Part shown: piece after piece, positions 20,268 through 33,297 of the stretch
Position numbering within the stretch: the stretch's first letter is position 1
How the letters are laid out: each line of letters opens with the position of its first letter
NCBI GenBank assembly: GCA_963921795.1
Contig: OY997641.1
Location: forward strand, 76,461,063-76,525,062
Direction: 5' to 3'
DNA length: 64,000 nucleotides
From: Nannobrachium achirus
Taxonomy: Eukaryota; Chordata; Actinopteri; Myctophiformes; Myctophidae
The notes under the pieces: model-generated
Databases searched by the model: none
What the model was told of the DNA's origin: nothing
Seen by the model: the letters and a program-made list of their open reading frames with translations, nothing else
Translations under genes and position numbers: made by a program

Positions 20268-22415
20268 CAAAACAAAACAACATCTGAGCATGTAAACATG
20301 AACTCAGTGAAACCTTTATGTAAAGTTTTATAAATTTAGTGAACACATACACTTTGGAACATTATGTACCAGTATTATAGACCATGCCACGAATTGAATC
20401 AGACCCAACACAAGACTTCAACCTCCTGAACTACAACACCAGAGTAAGTAAACATGTACCCAGTAAAAATGTAATGTAAATCTCTACATTTAGTTGACAC
20501 ATATCTTAGGACATTTTGTACTTTTTAGACTGTCCCCAAACCCCAACTTATCCCAAACACAACTCGATTCCCTGCGTGTGACATGTTGCATGCCAGCAGA
20601 TCTGCCACTTCCCATTGTTACATTAATTCCCAACCCAGTGCTGATGGCCACCCGACTGACATATACCGCAAGCTTGTACATCTACTACCTCCCCCAAACT
20701 CATTCCACCATGCGAACATCGGAGCGAATTGCGACACGTCGCGAGCTTGTAGATCTGCTACCCTTCCAAACCACCACGCCATAATATGTTTTATTGACCT
20801 TGGGACACACGGAGGAATTTGATCTACTCCTCCGGGCAGACAGTGTGGAGAGCGTATAGTTTTAAAGGCCTGAAACGTTCTGAGAAGCACTGGTAACTAC
20901 TGATGAGTGTGTTCTGAAATTATCACTGATCTGAGTATTTTTAAATGAGGCCCAGGGATATATAAAACACCTCCCCTAAACATACATCCCTCAGGGCCTC
21001 TTAGGCTTACAGAACGATGTGTTCTACTGCGCGACAACCCAACAGGACCACCGCAATGAAAAGGTTTCTCCGACTCGCAACAACTCAACAAAACAACGCA
21101 ATGAAAGGGCTTCTCTGAACATTGGACCGAACTCAGTGTGGATGGACGGAGCGACATGACCCCCCCAAACACCCCCCCCCCCCCTACCAGCCACATCCCC
21201 ACCTCCCAGTAGGTTGCTGTCAGTGATAGTGCATCTCCCAGGGTTTCCAAAGCGGTGCCAAACTAAATTTTTCCTTTTTAATTTTTCCCTTTTCAATTTT
21301 TCAATTTTCCATTTTTCAATTTTTCAATTTTTCAATTTCCCTTTTCCTTTTTCCTTTTGGTGGGCACGCTGAGGTACCAAGATGGAGTCTCTCCTCAGAA
21401 GAAAAACAAAGCCCGATCCTGCAGCAACCTAACAAAACCCCACCCCCCCAACCCAATCATCAAGACTGATGATACACGAAAGAAGAATAAGAAGACCCAT
21501 AAAACTATACCCAACCCCAACCCTAACCCTGAACTTTAGGCCCAGAAAACTATGCCTAACCCCCTCATATCAAGAACCTAGCCCCAACTCCAACCCTCCT
21601 GATGTGACCATTGACTGCCCCTTGGCACAGGCTCTGTGTCTTGAACCCGTGTGCATGGTAGTGCATCTTGTTCCTTGGTCCAGAGCCTGACCGGACATGT
21701 AATTATTGCAATTGTCATGTTTACATCGATCCGGCTACTCTGTTCGGTGTGCCCAACTGAGGACTGCCTCTGCGCTTAAACCTAAACCGCGAGACCATAA
21801 CACAGGTTGAAAACCACAGCCTCCCCAGGACCCCCTATAGATAAATTATTTCCATTCCCCCACTAGCTCCTCCTGACCACAGGAGGTAGCCAACACACCA
21901 GTCCATGGCCCGATGTCAACAGAAAATGTGACCTCCTCCCCACCTGCCATTACAACATAGGACAGCATGTCAAAATCCCCCTCTGGCCTGCTACAAGATC
22001 ACCACTCTCCTGATGTACAGTAGGGGGCGACAACATGACCTGTTCCCCACACCTAATCAAGACTTGAAGAAGTCCACTGCTTCCTGCTTACCTGAGCATG
22101 CCAGAGCATGCCACAATTTGAAGCAGAACAACACAAGACTTCGACCCCCTGAACAACAACAACTGAGTAAGTAGAATATGGGCCCAGTGAAACTTAATGT
22201 TTAGTTATATAAATTTGCTTGACACACACATTAGAACACTATGTACTAGTTCATAGAATATGCCACAATCTGAATTAAATCCAGCACAGGACTTCAAACT
22301 CCTGAACAACAACATCTGAGCATGTAAACATGAACTCAGTGAAACCTTTATGTAAAGTTTTATAAATTTAGTGAACACATACACTTTGGAACATTATGTA
22401 CCAGTATTATAGACC

Positions 22416-22475
22416 ATGCCACGAATTGAATCAGACCCAACACAAGACTTCAACCTCCTGAACTACAACACCAGA
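22416..22475 (+). CDS. Exon-like module of the 2.2-kb unit (representative copy)
   Basis: After TATTATAG a frame MPRIESDPTQDFNLLNYNTR runs to AGA|GTAAGT, a consensus donor. It is one of three related modules per unit (ATGCCACAATTTG, ATGCCACAATCTG and ATGCCACGAATTG starts, about 155 bp apart). Module 1 also keeps GTAAGT and module 2 has lost it. Joining to 22561 preserves frame. The same exon occurs in every unit. One copy has a weakened donor (GTAAAT, 29157) and one has an in-frame 3-base insertion (near 46366). Product unknown; hypothetical. Confidence 0.25.
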
Positions 22476-22560
22476 GTAAGTAAACATGTACCCAGTAAAA
22501 ATGTAATGTGAATCTCTACATTTAGTTGACACATATCTTAGGACATTTTGTACTTTTTAG

Positions 22561-22854
22561 ACTGTCCCCAAACCCCAACTTATCCCAAACACAACTCGAT
22601 TCCCTGCGTGTGACATGTTGCATGCCAGCAGATCTGCCACTTCCCATTGTTACATTAATTCCCAACCCAGTGCTGATGGCCACCCGACTGACATATACCG
22701 CAAGCTTGTACATCTACTACCTCCCCCAAACTCATTCCACCATGCGAACGTCGGAGCGAATTGCGACACGTCGCGAGCTTGTAGATCTGCTACCCTTCCA
22801 AACCACCACGCCATAATATGTTTTATTGACCTTGGGACACACGGAGGAATTTGA
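22561..22854 (+). CDS. Long exon-like block of the 2.2-kb unit (representative copy)
   Basis: After TACTTTTTAG the frame continues TVPKPQLIPNTTRFPACDML to the stop at 22852-22854. Joined to 22416-22475 it gives 117 codons. This frame is open in all eight copies (ending 20822, 22854, 25101, 27354, 29533, 42314, 44531, 46762). However, most differences between copies change the residue (V/I, R/Q, G/E, G/R, T/M, I/V) and few are silent, and other frames are open too, so purifying selection is not evident. No family recognised. Confidence 0.25.
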   Translation, partial: TVPKPQLIPNTTRFPACDMLHASRSATSHCYINSQPSADGHPTDIYRKLVHLLPPPNSFHHANVGANCDTSRACRSATLPNHHAIICFIDLGTHGGI

Positions 22855-22991
22855 TCTACTCCTCCGGGCAGCCAGTGTGGAGAGCGTATAGTTTTAAAGG
22901 CCTGAAACGTTCTGAGAAGCACTGGTAACTACTGATGAGTGTGTTCTGAAATTATCACTGATCTGAGTAATTTTTAAATGAGGCCCAGGGA

Positions 22992-23000
22992 TATATAAAA
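22992..23000 (+). promoter_or_regulatory. TATA box of the 2.2-kb unit (representative)
   Basis: TATATAAAA sits in GGGATATATAAAACACC. The same box is at 20959, 25239, 27492, 42452 and 44679, and the last copy is split by an insertion at 46905. About 90 bases downstream is ATGAAAAGGTTTCTCCG, a 34-codon frame. Transcription is not shown. Confidence 0.45.
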
Positions 23001-26000
23001 CACCTCCCCTAAACATACATCCCTCAGGGCCTCTTAGGCTTACAGAACGATGTGTTCTACTGCGCGACAACCCAACAGGACCACCGCAATGAAAAGGTTT
23101 CTCCGACTCGCAACAACTCAACAAAACAACCGCAATGAAAGGGCTTCTCTGAACATTGGACTGAACTCAGTGTGGATGGACGGAGCGACATGACCCCACA
23201 AACAAACCCCCCCCCCCCCCCCCCCTACCAGCCACATCCCCACCTCCCAGTAGGGGTTGCTGTCAGTGATAGTGCATCTCCCAGGGTTTCCAAAGCGGTG
23301 CCACACTAAATTTTTCCTTTTTAATTTTTCCCTTATCAATTTTTTCAATTTTTCAATTTTTCAATTTTTCAATTTTTTTAATTTTTCAATTCCCTTTTCC
23401 CTATTTGGTGGGCACGCTGAGGTACCAAGATGGAGTCTCTCCTCAGAAGAAAAACAAAGCCCGATCCTGCAGCAACCTAACAAAACCCCACCCCCCCCAC
23501 CCCAATCATCAAGACTGATGATACACGAAAGAAGAATAAGAAGACCCATAAAACTATACCCAACCCCAACCCTAACCCTGAACTTTAGGCCCAGAAAACT
23601 ATGCCTAACCCTAACCCTAAACCTAAACTTTAGGCCCACAAAACCATACCTAACCCTAACCCTAAACCCAAACCTTAGGGAAATGGGGTTGCACCGTGGT
23701 ATCGTATATGCAGGTACATCTTCGAGGTGCTGATTTGTACTTGCATTATGTATAAAAAGTCTTCTCCGGCTCCCTCTCTCTCCCCCCAGGCGACATTCAC
23801 CCCACCATCCCTCAAATCAAGAACCTAGCCCCAACTCCAACCCTCCTGATGTGACCATTGACTTCCCCTTGGCACAGGCTGTGTGTCTTAAACCCGTGTG
23901 CATGGTAGTGCATCTTGTTCCTTGGTCCAGAGCCTGACCGGACATGTAATTATTGCAATTGTCATGTTTACATCGATCCGGCTACTCTGTTCGGTGTGCC
24001 CAACTGAGGACTGCCTCTGCGTTTAAACCTAAACTGCGAGACCATAACACAGGTTGAAAACCACAGCCTCCCCAGGACCCCCTATAGATAAATTATTTCC
24101 ATTCCTCCACTAGCTCCTCCTGACCACAGGAGGTAGCCAACACACCAGTCCATGGCCCGATGTCAACAGAAAATCTGACCTCCTCCCCACCTGCCATTAC
24201 AACATAGGACAGCATGTCAAAATCCCCCTCTGGCCTGCTACAAGATCACCACTCTCATGATGTACAGTAGGGGGCGACAACATGACCTGTTCCCCACACC
24301 TAATCAAGACTTGAAGAAGTCCACTGCTTCCTGCTTACCTGAGCATGCCAGAGCATGCCACAATTTGAAGCAGAACAACACAAGACTTCGACCCCCTGAA
24401 CAACAACAACTGAGTAAGTAGAATATGGGCCCAGTGAAACTTAATGTTTAGTTATATAAATTTGCTTGACACACACATTAGAACACTATGTACTAGTTCA
24501 TAGAATATGCCACAATCTGAATTAAATCCAGCACAGGACTTCAAACTCCTGAACAACAACATCTGAGCATGTAAACATGAACTCAGTGAAACCTTTATGT
24601 AAAGTTTTATAAATTTAGTGAACACATACACTTTGGAACATTATGTACCAGTATTATAGACCATGCCACGAATTGAATCAGACCCAACACAAGACTTCAA
24701 CCTCCTGAACTACAACACCAGAGTAAGTAAACATGTACCCAGTAAAAATGTAATGTGAATCTCTACATTTAGTTGACACATATCTTAGGACATTTTGTAC
24801 TTTTTAGACTGTCCCCAAACCCCAACTTATCCCAAACACAACTCGATTCCCTGCGTGTGACATGTTGCATGCCAGCAGATCTGCCACTTCCCATTGTTAC
24901 ATTAATTCCCAACCCAGTGCTGATGGCCACCCGACTGACATATACCGCAAGCTTGTACATCTACTACCTCCCCCAAACTCATTCCACCATGCGAACGTCG
25001 GAGCGAATTGCGACACGTCGCGAGCTTGTAGATCTGCTACCCTTCCAAACCACCACGCCATAATATGTTTTATTGACCTTGGGACACACGGAGGAATTTG
25101 ATCTACTCCTCCGGGCAGCCAGTGTGGAGAGCGTATAGTTTTAAAGGCCTGAAACGTTCTGAGAAGCACTGGTAACTACTGATGAGTGTGTTCTGAAATT
25201 ATCACTGATCTGAGTAATTTTTAAATGAGGCCCAGGGATATATAAAACACCTCCCCTAAACATACATCCCTCAGGGCCTCTTAGGCTTACAGAACGATGT
25301 GTTCTACTGCGCGACAACCCAACAGGACCACCGCAATGAAAAGGTTTCTCCGACTCGCAACAACTCAACAAAACAACCGCAATGAAAGGGCTTCTCTGAA
25401 CATTGGACTGAACTCAGTGTGGATGGACGGAGCGACATGACCCCCCAAACAAACCCCCCCCCCCCCCCCCCCCCCCCCCTACCAGCCACATCCCCACCTC
25501 CCAGTAGGGGTTGCTGTCAGTGATAGTGCATCTCCCAGGGTTTCCAAAGCGGTGCCACACTAAATTTTTCCTTTTTAATTTTTCCCTTTTCAATTTTTTC
25601 AATTTTTCAATTTTTCAATTTTTCAATTTTTTAAATTTTTCAATTCCCTTTTCCCTATTTGGTGGGCACGCTGAGGTACCAAGATGGAGTCTCTCCTCAG
25701 AAGAAAAACAAAGCCCGATCCTGCAGCAACCTAACAAAACCCCACCCCCCCACCCCAATCATCAAGACTGATGATACACGAAAGAAGAATAAGAAGACCC
25801 ATAAAACTATACCCAACCCCAACCCTAACCCTGAACTTTAGGCCCAGAAAACTATGCCTAACCCTAACCCAAAACCTAAACTTTAGGCCCACAAAACCAT
25901 ACCTAACCCTAACCCTAAACCCAAACCTTAGGGAAATGGGGTTGCACCGTGGTATCGTATATGCAGGTACATCTTCGAGGTGCTGATTTGTACTTGCATT

Positions 26001-29000
26001 ATGTATACAAAGTCTTCTCCGGCTCCCTCTCTCTCCCCCCAGGCGACATTCACCCCACCATCCCTCAAATCAAGAACCTAGCCCCAACTCCAACCCTCCT
26101 GATGTGACCATTGACTGCCCCTTGGCACAGGCTGTGTGTCTTAAACCCGTGTGCATGGTAGTGCATCTTGTTCCTTGGTCCAGAGCCTGACCGGACATGT
26201 AATTATTGCAATTGTCATGTTTACATCGATCCGGCTACTCTGTTCGGTGTGCCCAACTGAGGACTGCCTCTGCGTTTAAACCTAAACTGCGAGACCATAA
26301 CACAGGTTGAAAACCACAGCCTCCCCAGGACCCCCTATAGATAAATTATTTCCATTCCCCCACTAGCTCCTCCTGACCACAGGAGGTAGCCAACACACCA
26401 GTCCATGGCCCGATGTCAACAGAAAATGGGACCTCCTCCCCACCTGCCATTACAACATAGGACAGCATGTCAAAATCCCCCTCTGGCCTGCTACAAGATC
26501 ACCACTCTCCTGATGTACAGTAGGGGGTGACAACATGACCTGTTCCCCACACCTAATCAAGACTTGAAGAAGTCCACTGCTTCCTGCTTACCTGAGCATG
26601 CCAGAGCATGCCACAATTTGAAGCAGAACAACACAAGACTTCGACCTCCTGAACAACAACAACTGAGTAAGTAGAATATGGGCCCAGTGAAACTTAATGT
26701 TTAGTTATATAAATTTGCTTGACACACACATTAGAACACTATGTGCTAGTTCATAGAATATGCAGCAATCTGAATTAAATCCAGCACAGGACTTCAAACT
26801 CCTGAACAACAACATCTGAGCATGTAAACATGAACTCAGTGAAACCTTTATTTAAAGTTTTATAAATTTAGTGAACACATACACTTTGGAACATTATGTA
26901 CCAGTATTATAGACCATGCCACGAATTGAATCAGACCCAACACAAGACTTCAACCTCCTGAACTACAACACCAGAGTAAGTAAACATGTACCCAGTAAAG
27001 ATTTAATGTGAATCTCTACATTTAGTTGACACATATCTTAGGACATTTTGTACTTTTTAGACTGTCCCCAAACCCCAACTTATCCCAAACACAACTCGAT
27101 TCCCTGCGTGTGACATGTTGCATGCCAGCAGATCTGCCACTTCCCATTGTTACATTAATTCCCAACCCAGTGCTGATGGCCACCCGACTGACATATACCG
27201 CAAGCTTGTACATCTACTACCTCCCCCAAACTCATTCCACCATGCGAACGTCGGTGCGAATTGCGACACGTCGCAAGCTTGTAGATCTGCTACCCTTCCA
27301 AACCACCACGCCATAATATGTTTTATTGACCTTGAGACACACAGAGGAATTTGATCTACTCCTCCGGGCAGCCAGTGTGGAGAGCGTATAGTTTTAAAGG
27401 CCTGAAACGTTCTGAGAAGCACTGGTAACTACTGATGAGTGTGTTCTGAAATTATCACTGATCTGAGTAATTTTTAAATGAGGCCCAGGGATATATAAAA
27501 CACCTCCCCTAAACATACATCCATCAGGGCCTCTTAGGCTTACAGAACGATGTGTTCTACTGCACGACAACCCAACAGGACCACCGCAATGAAAAGGTTT
27601 CTCCGACTCGCAACAACTCAACAAAACAACCGCAATGAAAGGGCTTCTCTGAACATTGGACTGAACTCAGTGTGGATGGACGGAGCGACATGACCCCCCA
27701 AACAAACCCCCCCCCCCCCCCCCCCCCATACTAGCCACATCCCCACCTCCCAGTAGGTTGCTGTCAGTGATAGTGCATCTCCCAGGGTTTCCAAAGCGGT
27801 GCCACACTAAATTTTTCCTTTTTAATTTTTCCCTTTTCAATTTTTCTATTCCCTTTTCCTTTTTCCTTTTGGTGGGCACGCTGAGGTACCAAGATGGAGT
27901 CTCTCCTCAGAAGAAAAACAAAGCCCGATCCTGCAGCAACCTAACAAAACCCCACCCCCCCACCCCAATCATCAAGACTGATGATACACGAAAGAAGAAT
28001 AAGAAGACCCATAAAACTATACCCAACCCCAACCCTAACCCTGAACTTTAGGCCCAGAAAACTATGCCTAACCCTAACCCTAAACCTAAACTTTAGGCCC
28101 ACAAAACCATACCTAACCCTAACCCTAAACCCAAACCTTAGGGAAATGGGGTTGCACCGTGGTATCGTATATGCAGGTACATCTTCGAGGTGCTGATTTG
28201 TACTTGCATTATGTATACAAAGTCTTCTCCGGCTCCCTCTCTCTCCCCCCAGGTGACATTCACCCCACCATCCCTCAAATCAAGAACCTAGCCCCAACTC
28301 CAACCCTCCTGATGTGACCATTGACTGCCCCTTGGCACAGGCTGTGTGTCTTAAACCCGTGTGCATGGTAGTGCATCTTGTTCCTTGGTCCAGAGCCTGA
28401 CCGGACATGTAATTATTGCAATTGTCATGGTTACATCGATCCGGCTACTCTGTTCGGTGTGCCCAACTGAGGACTGCCTCTGCGCTTAAACCTAAACCGC
28501 GAGACCATAACACAGGTTGAAAACCACAGCCTCCCCAGGACCCCCTATAGATAAATTATTTCCATTCCCCCACTAGCTCCTCCTGACCACAGGAGGTAGC
28601 CAACACACCAGTCCATGGCCCGATGTCAACAGAAAATGTGACCTCCTCCCCACCTGCCATTACAACATAGGACAGCATGTCAAAATCCCCCTCTGGCCTG
28701 CTACAAGATCACCACTCTCCTGATGTACAGTAGGGGGCGACAACATGACCTGTTCCCCACACCTAATCAAGACTTGAAGAAGTCCACTGCTTCCTGCTTA
28801 CCTGAGCATGCCAGAGCATGCCACAATTTGAAGCAGAACAACACAAGACTTCGACCCCCTGAACAACAACAACTGAGTAAGTAGAATATGGGCCCAGTGA
28901 AACTTAATGTTTAGTTATATAAATTTGCTTGACACACACATTAGAACACTATGTACTAGTTCATAGAATATGCCACAATCTGAATTAAATCCAGCACAGT

Positions 29001-29573
29001 ACTTCAAACTCCTGAACAACAACATCTGAGCATGTAAACATGAACTCTTAGTGAACACATACACTTTGGAACATTATGTACCAGTATTATAGACCATGCC
29101 ACGAATTGAATCAGACCCAACACAAGACTTCAACCTCCTGAACTACAACACCAGAGTAAATAAACATGTACCCAGTAAAAATGTATGTAAATCTCTACAT
29201 TTAGTTGACACATATCTTAGGACATTTTGTACTTTTTAGACTGTTCCCAAACCCCAACTTATCCCAAACACAACTCGATTCCCTGCGTGTGACATGTTGC
29301 ATGCCAGCAGATCTGCCACTTCCCATTGTTACATTAATTCCCAACCCAGTGCTGATGGCCACCCGACTGACATATACCGCAAGCTTGTACATCTACTACC
29401 TCCCCCAAACTCATTCCACCATGCGAACGTCGGAGCGAATTGCGACACGTCGCGAGCTTGTAGATCTGCTACCCTTCCAAACCACCACGCCATAATATGT
29501 TTTATTGACCTTGGGACACACGGAGGAATTTGATATACTCCTCCGGGCAGCCAGTGTGGAGAGCGTATAGTTT

Positions 29574-29790
29574 TGGGAGCGTGTCGCTATTTCGACGTGT
29601 CATTTGTTCGACGGCCCGCAATTTCGACGCGCCGATAGTTCGACTTAGGGATCGCGAGATTTCGGCGCCGCTGTTTCGACGGCACCCTTTTTCGAAAAAA
29701 AGGACGCCAATGTTTCGACACGACAACTGTCCTACACGACAACAGTTCGACAAGACGGCACGGTATTTCGACAATGAAAAAACAAGTCTC
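29574..29790. repeat. TTCGAC motif cluster
   Basis: At least eight copies of TTCGAC, mostly as ATTTCGAC or GTTCGAC, lie within about 190 bp at irregular 15-30 base spacing, together with a TTTTTCGAAAAA palindrome near 29690. It starts exactly where the 2.2-kb unit is broken, which fits subterminal binding repeats of an inserted element. Confidence 0.7.
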
Positions 29791-29927
29791 TCAGCGACAC
29801 GCTCCCCCCGACAGACTCATGGTGCCAATTAACGCTCCTCCTAACCCAGCCTTCCCCTCCCCCGACCCTTCTATCGTTTCTAGGCTATTTGTTGTTCTGC
29901 CTATCTACATAGGCCTACTGTGTTTTA

Positions 29928-29963
<36 letters not shown>

Positions 29964-30099
29964 CCTCTCTCTCTTTCTTTCTTTCTTTCTTTCTCTCGTC
30001 TCTCTCTCCCTCCCTCACTCCCTTTCTCACCCTCACTCCCTCCCTCACTCACTCACACACACGCATAGACAGACCACAATTTTCTGTGGAGACCGGGTT

Positions 30100-30168
<69 letters not shown>
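29928..30168. repeat. Microsatellites: (GTCT)n, CT-rich, (CA)n
   Basis: (GTCT)n at 29929-29958, a CT-rich stretch to about 30060, and (CA)n at 30102-30167. Open frames across it are translated repeat. Confidence 0.95.
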
Positions 30169-30551
30169 ACAGGGCGAACGGCGGACTGGTTACTGTCTTT
30201 CTCACAATGGCCCAAATGTAAACTTTTGTTCTGCTGTCATAAGCCCGTGTTTGCCAATAAAGCTCCTTTGAAGCCTATATGTTGCGAAGTGACCTGTATT
30301 CGTGACATGCATGAACTGTAGGCAGGGGTGTTGTGGCAACTTGTGGGGGGAGTGGGTCTCCAGAAGCCCTGTGCACGGATTTATTAGCTGGAGCGGTCGC
30401 ATGCATGCGCTCGCGCACGTGAGTGATCGCCGATTAGGCCTATAATAACCTCTTTAATATGCTCCAGACTGACCCGACAGAACTTATCACACCTACTAGA
30501 TCAGTAGTGTTTTTGCGAGGTGCTAAAACAGCAAAGGGTGTTCGCGCATCT

Positions 30552-30605
<54 letters not shown>

Positions 30606-31127
30606 CCCTCCTCGCTTTCTCTCTCTCCTCCATGCTCTCCTCTCCCTCTCTCTGTGTGCATCTTAATATTATAACTCTATGGTGTGCATGCTTAAAAGAA
30701 CAGATCTGCAAGTTGACATCCTGTAGGCTACTATCCGACGGTGTTGATATTATTTTTTGCCTTGTACTGCCTTGTTTAAAAAAAGAACTCCATGCTCTGC
30801 AGCTTTCTATTGGACACAGACATGTTCATATGCATAGGCCTACAGCTAGGGAGGAGAGTATATTTTACGTTTATATGCACCCATATTACGACTCATGTCT
30901 TTATAATATGTTGCTTTTAACAATAAGTGATTGGCGGAGCCTGTTGCGCACTGACTGTAGTCATTCATTAGGCTATACTCTTAAACAGGGCCGTGCAGTC
31001 CATACAGGCAAACCCCACACAGGCTGGGGGCCTCATGAGATTTTGATTTTTTTTTTAACCAATATGGGCATGGGCCCCAGTTGAGCTGTTGAACAGAGAA
31101 CAGTTGAAGTGAGGGTTAACATGAAAC
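30169..31127. other. No gene recognised; (GTCT)n at 30553-30598
   Basis: Unique sequence with one pure GTCT microsatellite and a following CT-rich tract. No supported exon. Confidence 0.5.
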
Positions 31128-31508
31128 AATTGCTTTGGACATATTAGCTCATTAGAATATGAAAAGAGATTGGCTCTCAAAGGTGCAGGCCAGATAACAA
31201 TGGCCCTAATTTACCCAAGCAGTTCCTTCATGTGTGTTCTGTGATGTCACATACATCTTTAAGAGGCCCCAACAAACCCTGTGAAAATGTTATCTCATCC
31301 TGGGGGGCCCACTTCAAACTGTCCAGGGCCCCCAAAAATATCAATTTGGGGGCCCTCAAAACTTTTTTAAATGTAAATATTTACACAGACTTTAGAAGAA
31401 ATGTATCCATTCCGGATGCAGGGAATGGGGGCCCCCCAGGATGAGATTAATTAAAGTAGCTATGGACTTAAAATATATATGAGGGTTACCAAATTGAGGT
31501 ACATATAT

Positions 31509-31545
<37 letters not shown>

Positions 31546-32390
31546 CTCATTTGGGGCCCCCCTGACAGTTTGAAGTGGGCCCATGATGATATCAACATAA
31601 TGAACGGTAAGCGACTTAACATAAATGTTATGTTTAACTTAATACTTTAAACAGGTTTACTGGGGCTTCTTAAAGATGGCATGCTAGTTTGTTTTACTGG
31701 CAATAATTGAAGTAGCTATGAATTGAAATATAATTAACAGGCTGCCTGTGGACACACATCCATTTACATGTATTTAGTGTGAGACAAAGGTTGAGAACCA
31801 CTGCAAAACATGCACTTAAAGTTATTCTTGTTCTTATTATCATTAAGGTAGTTATTTGTATAATAACTCTGATATTCCAATTATGTAATCTTGTAACTCT
31901 AAAAAAAATGATGTGAGAGTGAAGCACAATTGCTTTGGATATATTAGCTCATTAGAATTTGAAAAGAGCTTGGCTCGCAAAGGTGAGACCAGATAACAAT
32001 GGCCCTGATTACACAAGCAGTTCCTTCATGAATGTTCTGTGATGTCATGTACACTAATTTAAAGGATGCAGGGAATGGATCCATTTCTTCTAAAGTCTGT
32101 GTAAATATTTATATTTAAAAGGTTTTGAGGCCCCCTAAATTGATATACATATTTGTATCAATTCCCTTTAGTTTTGGGGGCCCTGGACAGTTACTTTAAA
32201 GTGGCGCCCCCCAGGATGAGATCATTTTTTTACAGGGTTTACTGGGGCTTCTTAAAGATGGCACGCAGTGTTTGTTTTACTGGCAATGATTAACATGGAC
32301 TTAAAATATATATGCAATTTTGATGGTTACCAAATTGGGCCAGGGGCCTCAAACCGGGGTTTGCCTTGCCTGGGTCCCCCTAGGACCCAG
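31128..32390. repeat. Diverged duplicated repeat with inverted core
   Basis: 31128-31262 and 31928-32053 are direct copies (AATTGCTTTGGACATATTAG, CAGATAACAATGGCCCT, GTTCTGTGATGTCA). 31350-31430 and 32061-32137 are inverted copies (TTTACACAGACTTTAGAAGA against its complement). (TA)n lies at 31510-31541. Blocks of GGGGGCCC flank the core. This looks like two copies of an interspersed element, one with an internally inverted segment. Confidence 0.65.
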
Positions 32391-32409
32391 GCAAGGGTGT
32401 GTTGTGTGT

Positions 32410-33297
32410 TGTGATGTGTTCTACTGCGCGACAACCCAACAGGACCACCGCAATGAAAAGGTTTCTCCGACTCGCAACAACTCAACAAAACAACCGCAAT
32501 GAAAGGGCTTCTCTGAACATTGGACCGAACTCAGTGTGGATGGATGGAGCGACATGACCCCCCCTAACATCCCCCCCCCCCCCCCTACCAGCCACATCCC
32601 CACCTCCCAGTAGGTTGCTGTCAGTGCATCTCCCAGGGCATCTCCCAGGGTTTCCAAAGCGGTGCCACACTAAATCTTTCCTTTTTAATTTTTCCCTTTT
32701 CAATTTTTCAATTTTCCATTTTTCAATTTTTCAATTTTTCAATTTCCCTTTTCCTTTTTCCTTTTGGTGGGCACGCTGAGGTACAAAGATGGAGTCTCTC
32801 CTCAGAAGAAAAACAAAGCCCGATCCTGCAGCAACCTAACAAAACCCCACCCCCCCCACCTCAATCATCAAGACTGATGATACACGAAAGAAGAATAAGA
32901 AGACCCATAAAACTATACCCAACCCCAACCCTAACCCTGAACTTTAGGCCCAGAAAACTATGCCTAACCCTAACCCTAAACCTAAACTGGCCCACAAAAC
33001 CATACCTAACCCTAACCCTAAACCCAAACCTATGGGAAATGGAGTTGCACCGTGGTATCGTATATGCAAGTACATCTTCGAGGTGCTGATTTGTACTTGC
33101 ATTATGTATACAAAGTCTTCTCTGGCTCCCTCTCTCTCCCCCCAGGCGACATTCACCCCACCATCCCTCATATCAAGAACCTAGCCCCAACTCCAACCCT
33201 CCTGATGTGACCATTGACTGCCCCTTGGCACAGGCTGTGTGTCTTGAACCCGTGTGCATGGTAATGCATCTTGTTCCTTGGTCCAGAGCCTGACCGG
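32410..33297 (+). repeat. 2.2-kb satellite, partial unit left of the LTR element
   Basis: The satellite resumes at GATGTGTTCTACTGCGCGAC and runs through the poly-C tract, CCCTAA runs and acceptor-like tract to CCTGACCGG, where the LTR element is inserted. The intact units show only about 155 bp missing between 29573 and here, so the 2.8 kb in between replaced a small piece of one unit. Confidence 0.95.

Larger units (their letters stand above)
20275..29573 (+). repeat. 2.2-kb tandem satellite, array A (about 4.2 units)
   Basis: The landmark GTTGACACATATCTTAGGAC recurs just before 20494, 22526, 24773, 27026 and 29205, giving periods of 2,032, 2,247, 2,253 and 2,179 bp; copies are nearly identical. 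Within a unit, in order: three exon-like modules of about 155 bp, a long exon-like block, a TATA box, a poly-C tract, ATTTTTC runs, CCCTAA telomere-like runs, and a TCTCTCCCCCCAG acceptor-like tract. The first unit is deleted between the LINE tail (20240-20275) and its third-module region. The array breaks at 29573 inside AGTTTT. Confidence 0.97.

Noticed and set aside
20490-20681. Minus-strand 63- and 90-codon frames repeated in every satellite unit
   Set aside because: They lie opposite the exon-like block, have no start or splice context and are conserved only because the units are nearly identical.
23560-23680. CCCTAA runs as a chromosome end
   Set aside because: They are short, degenerate, and repeat in every 2.2-kb unit in the middle of the array.
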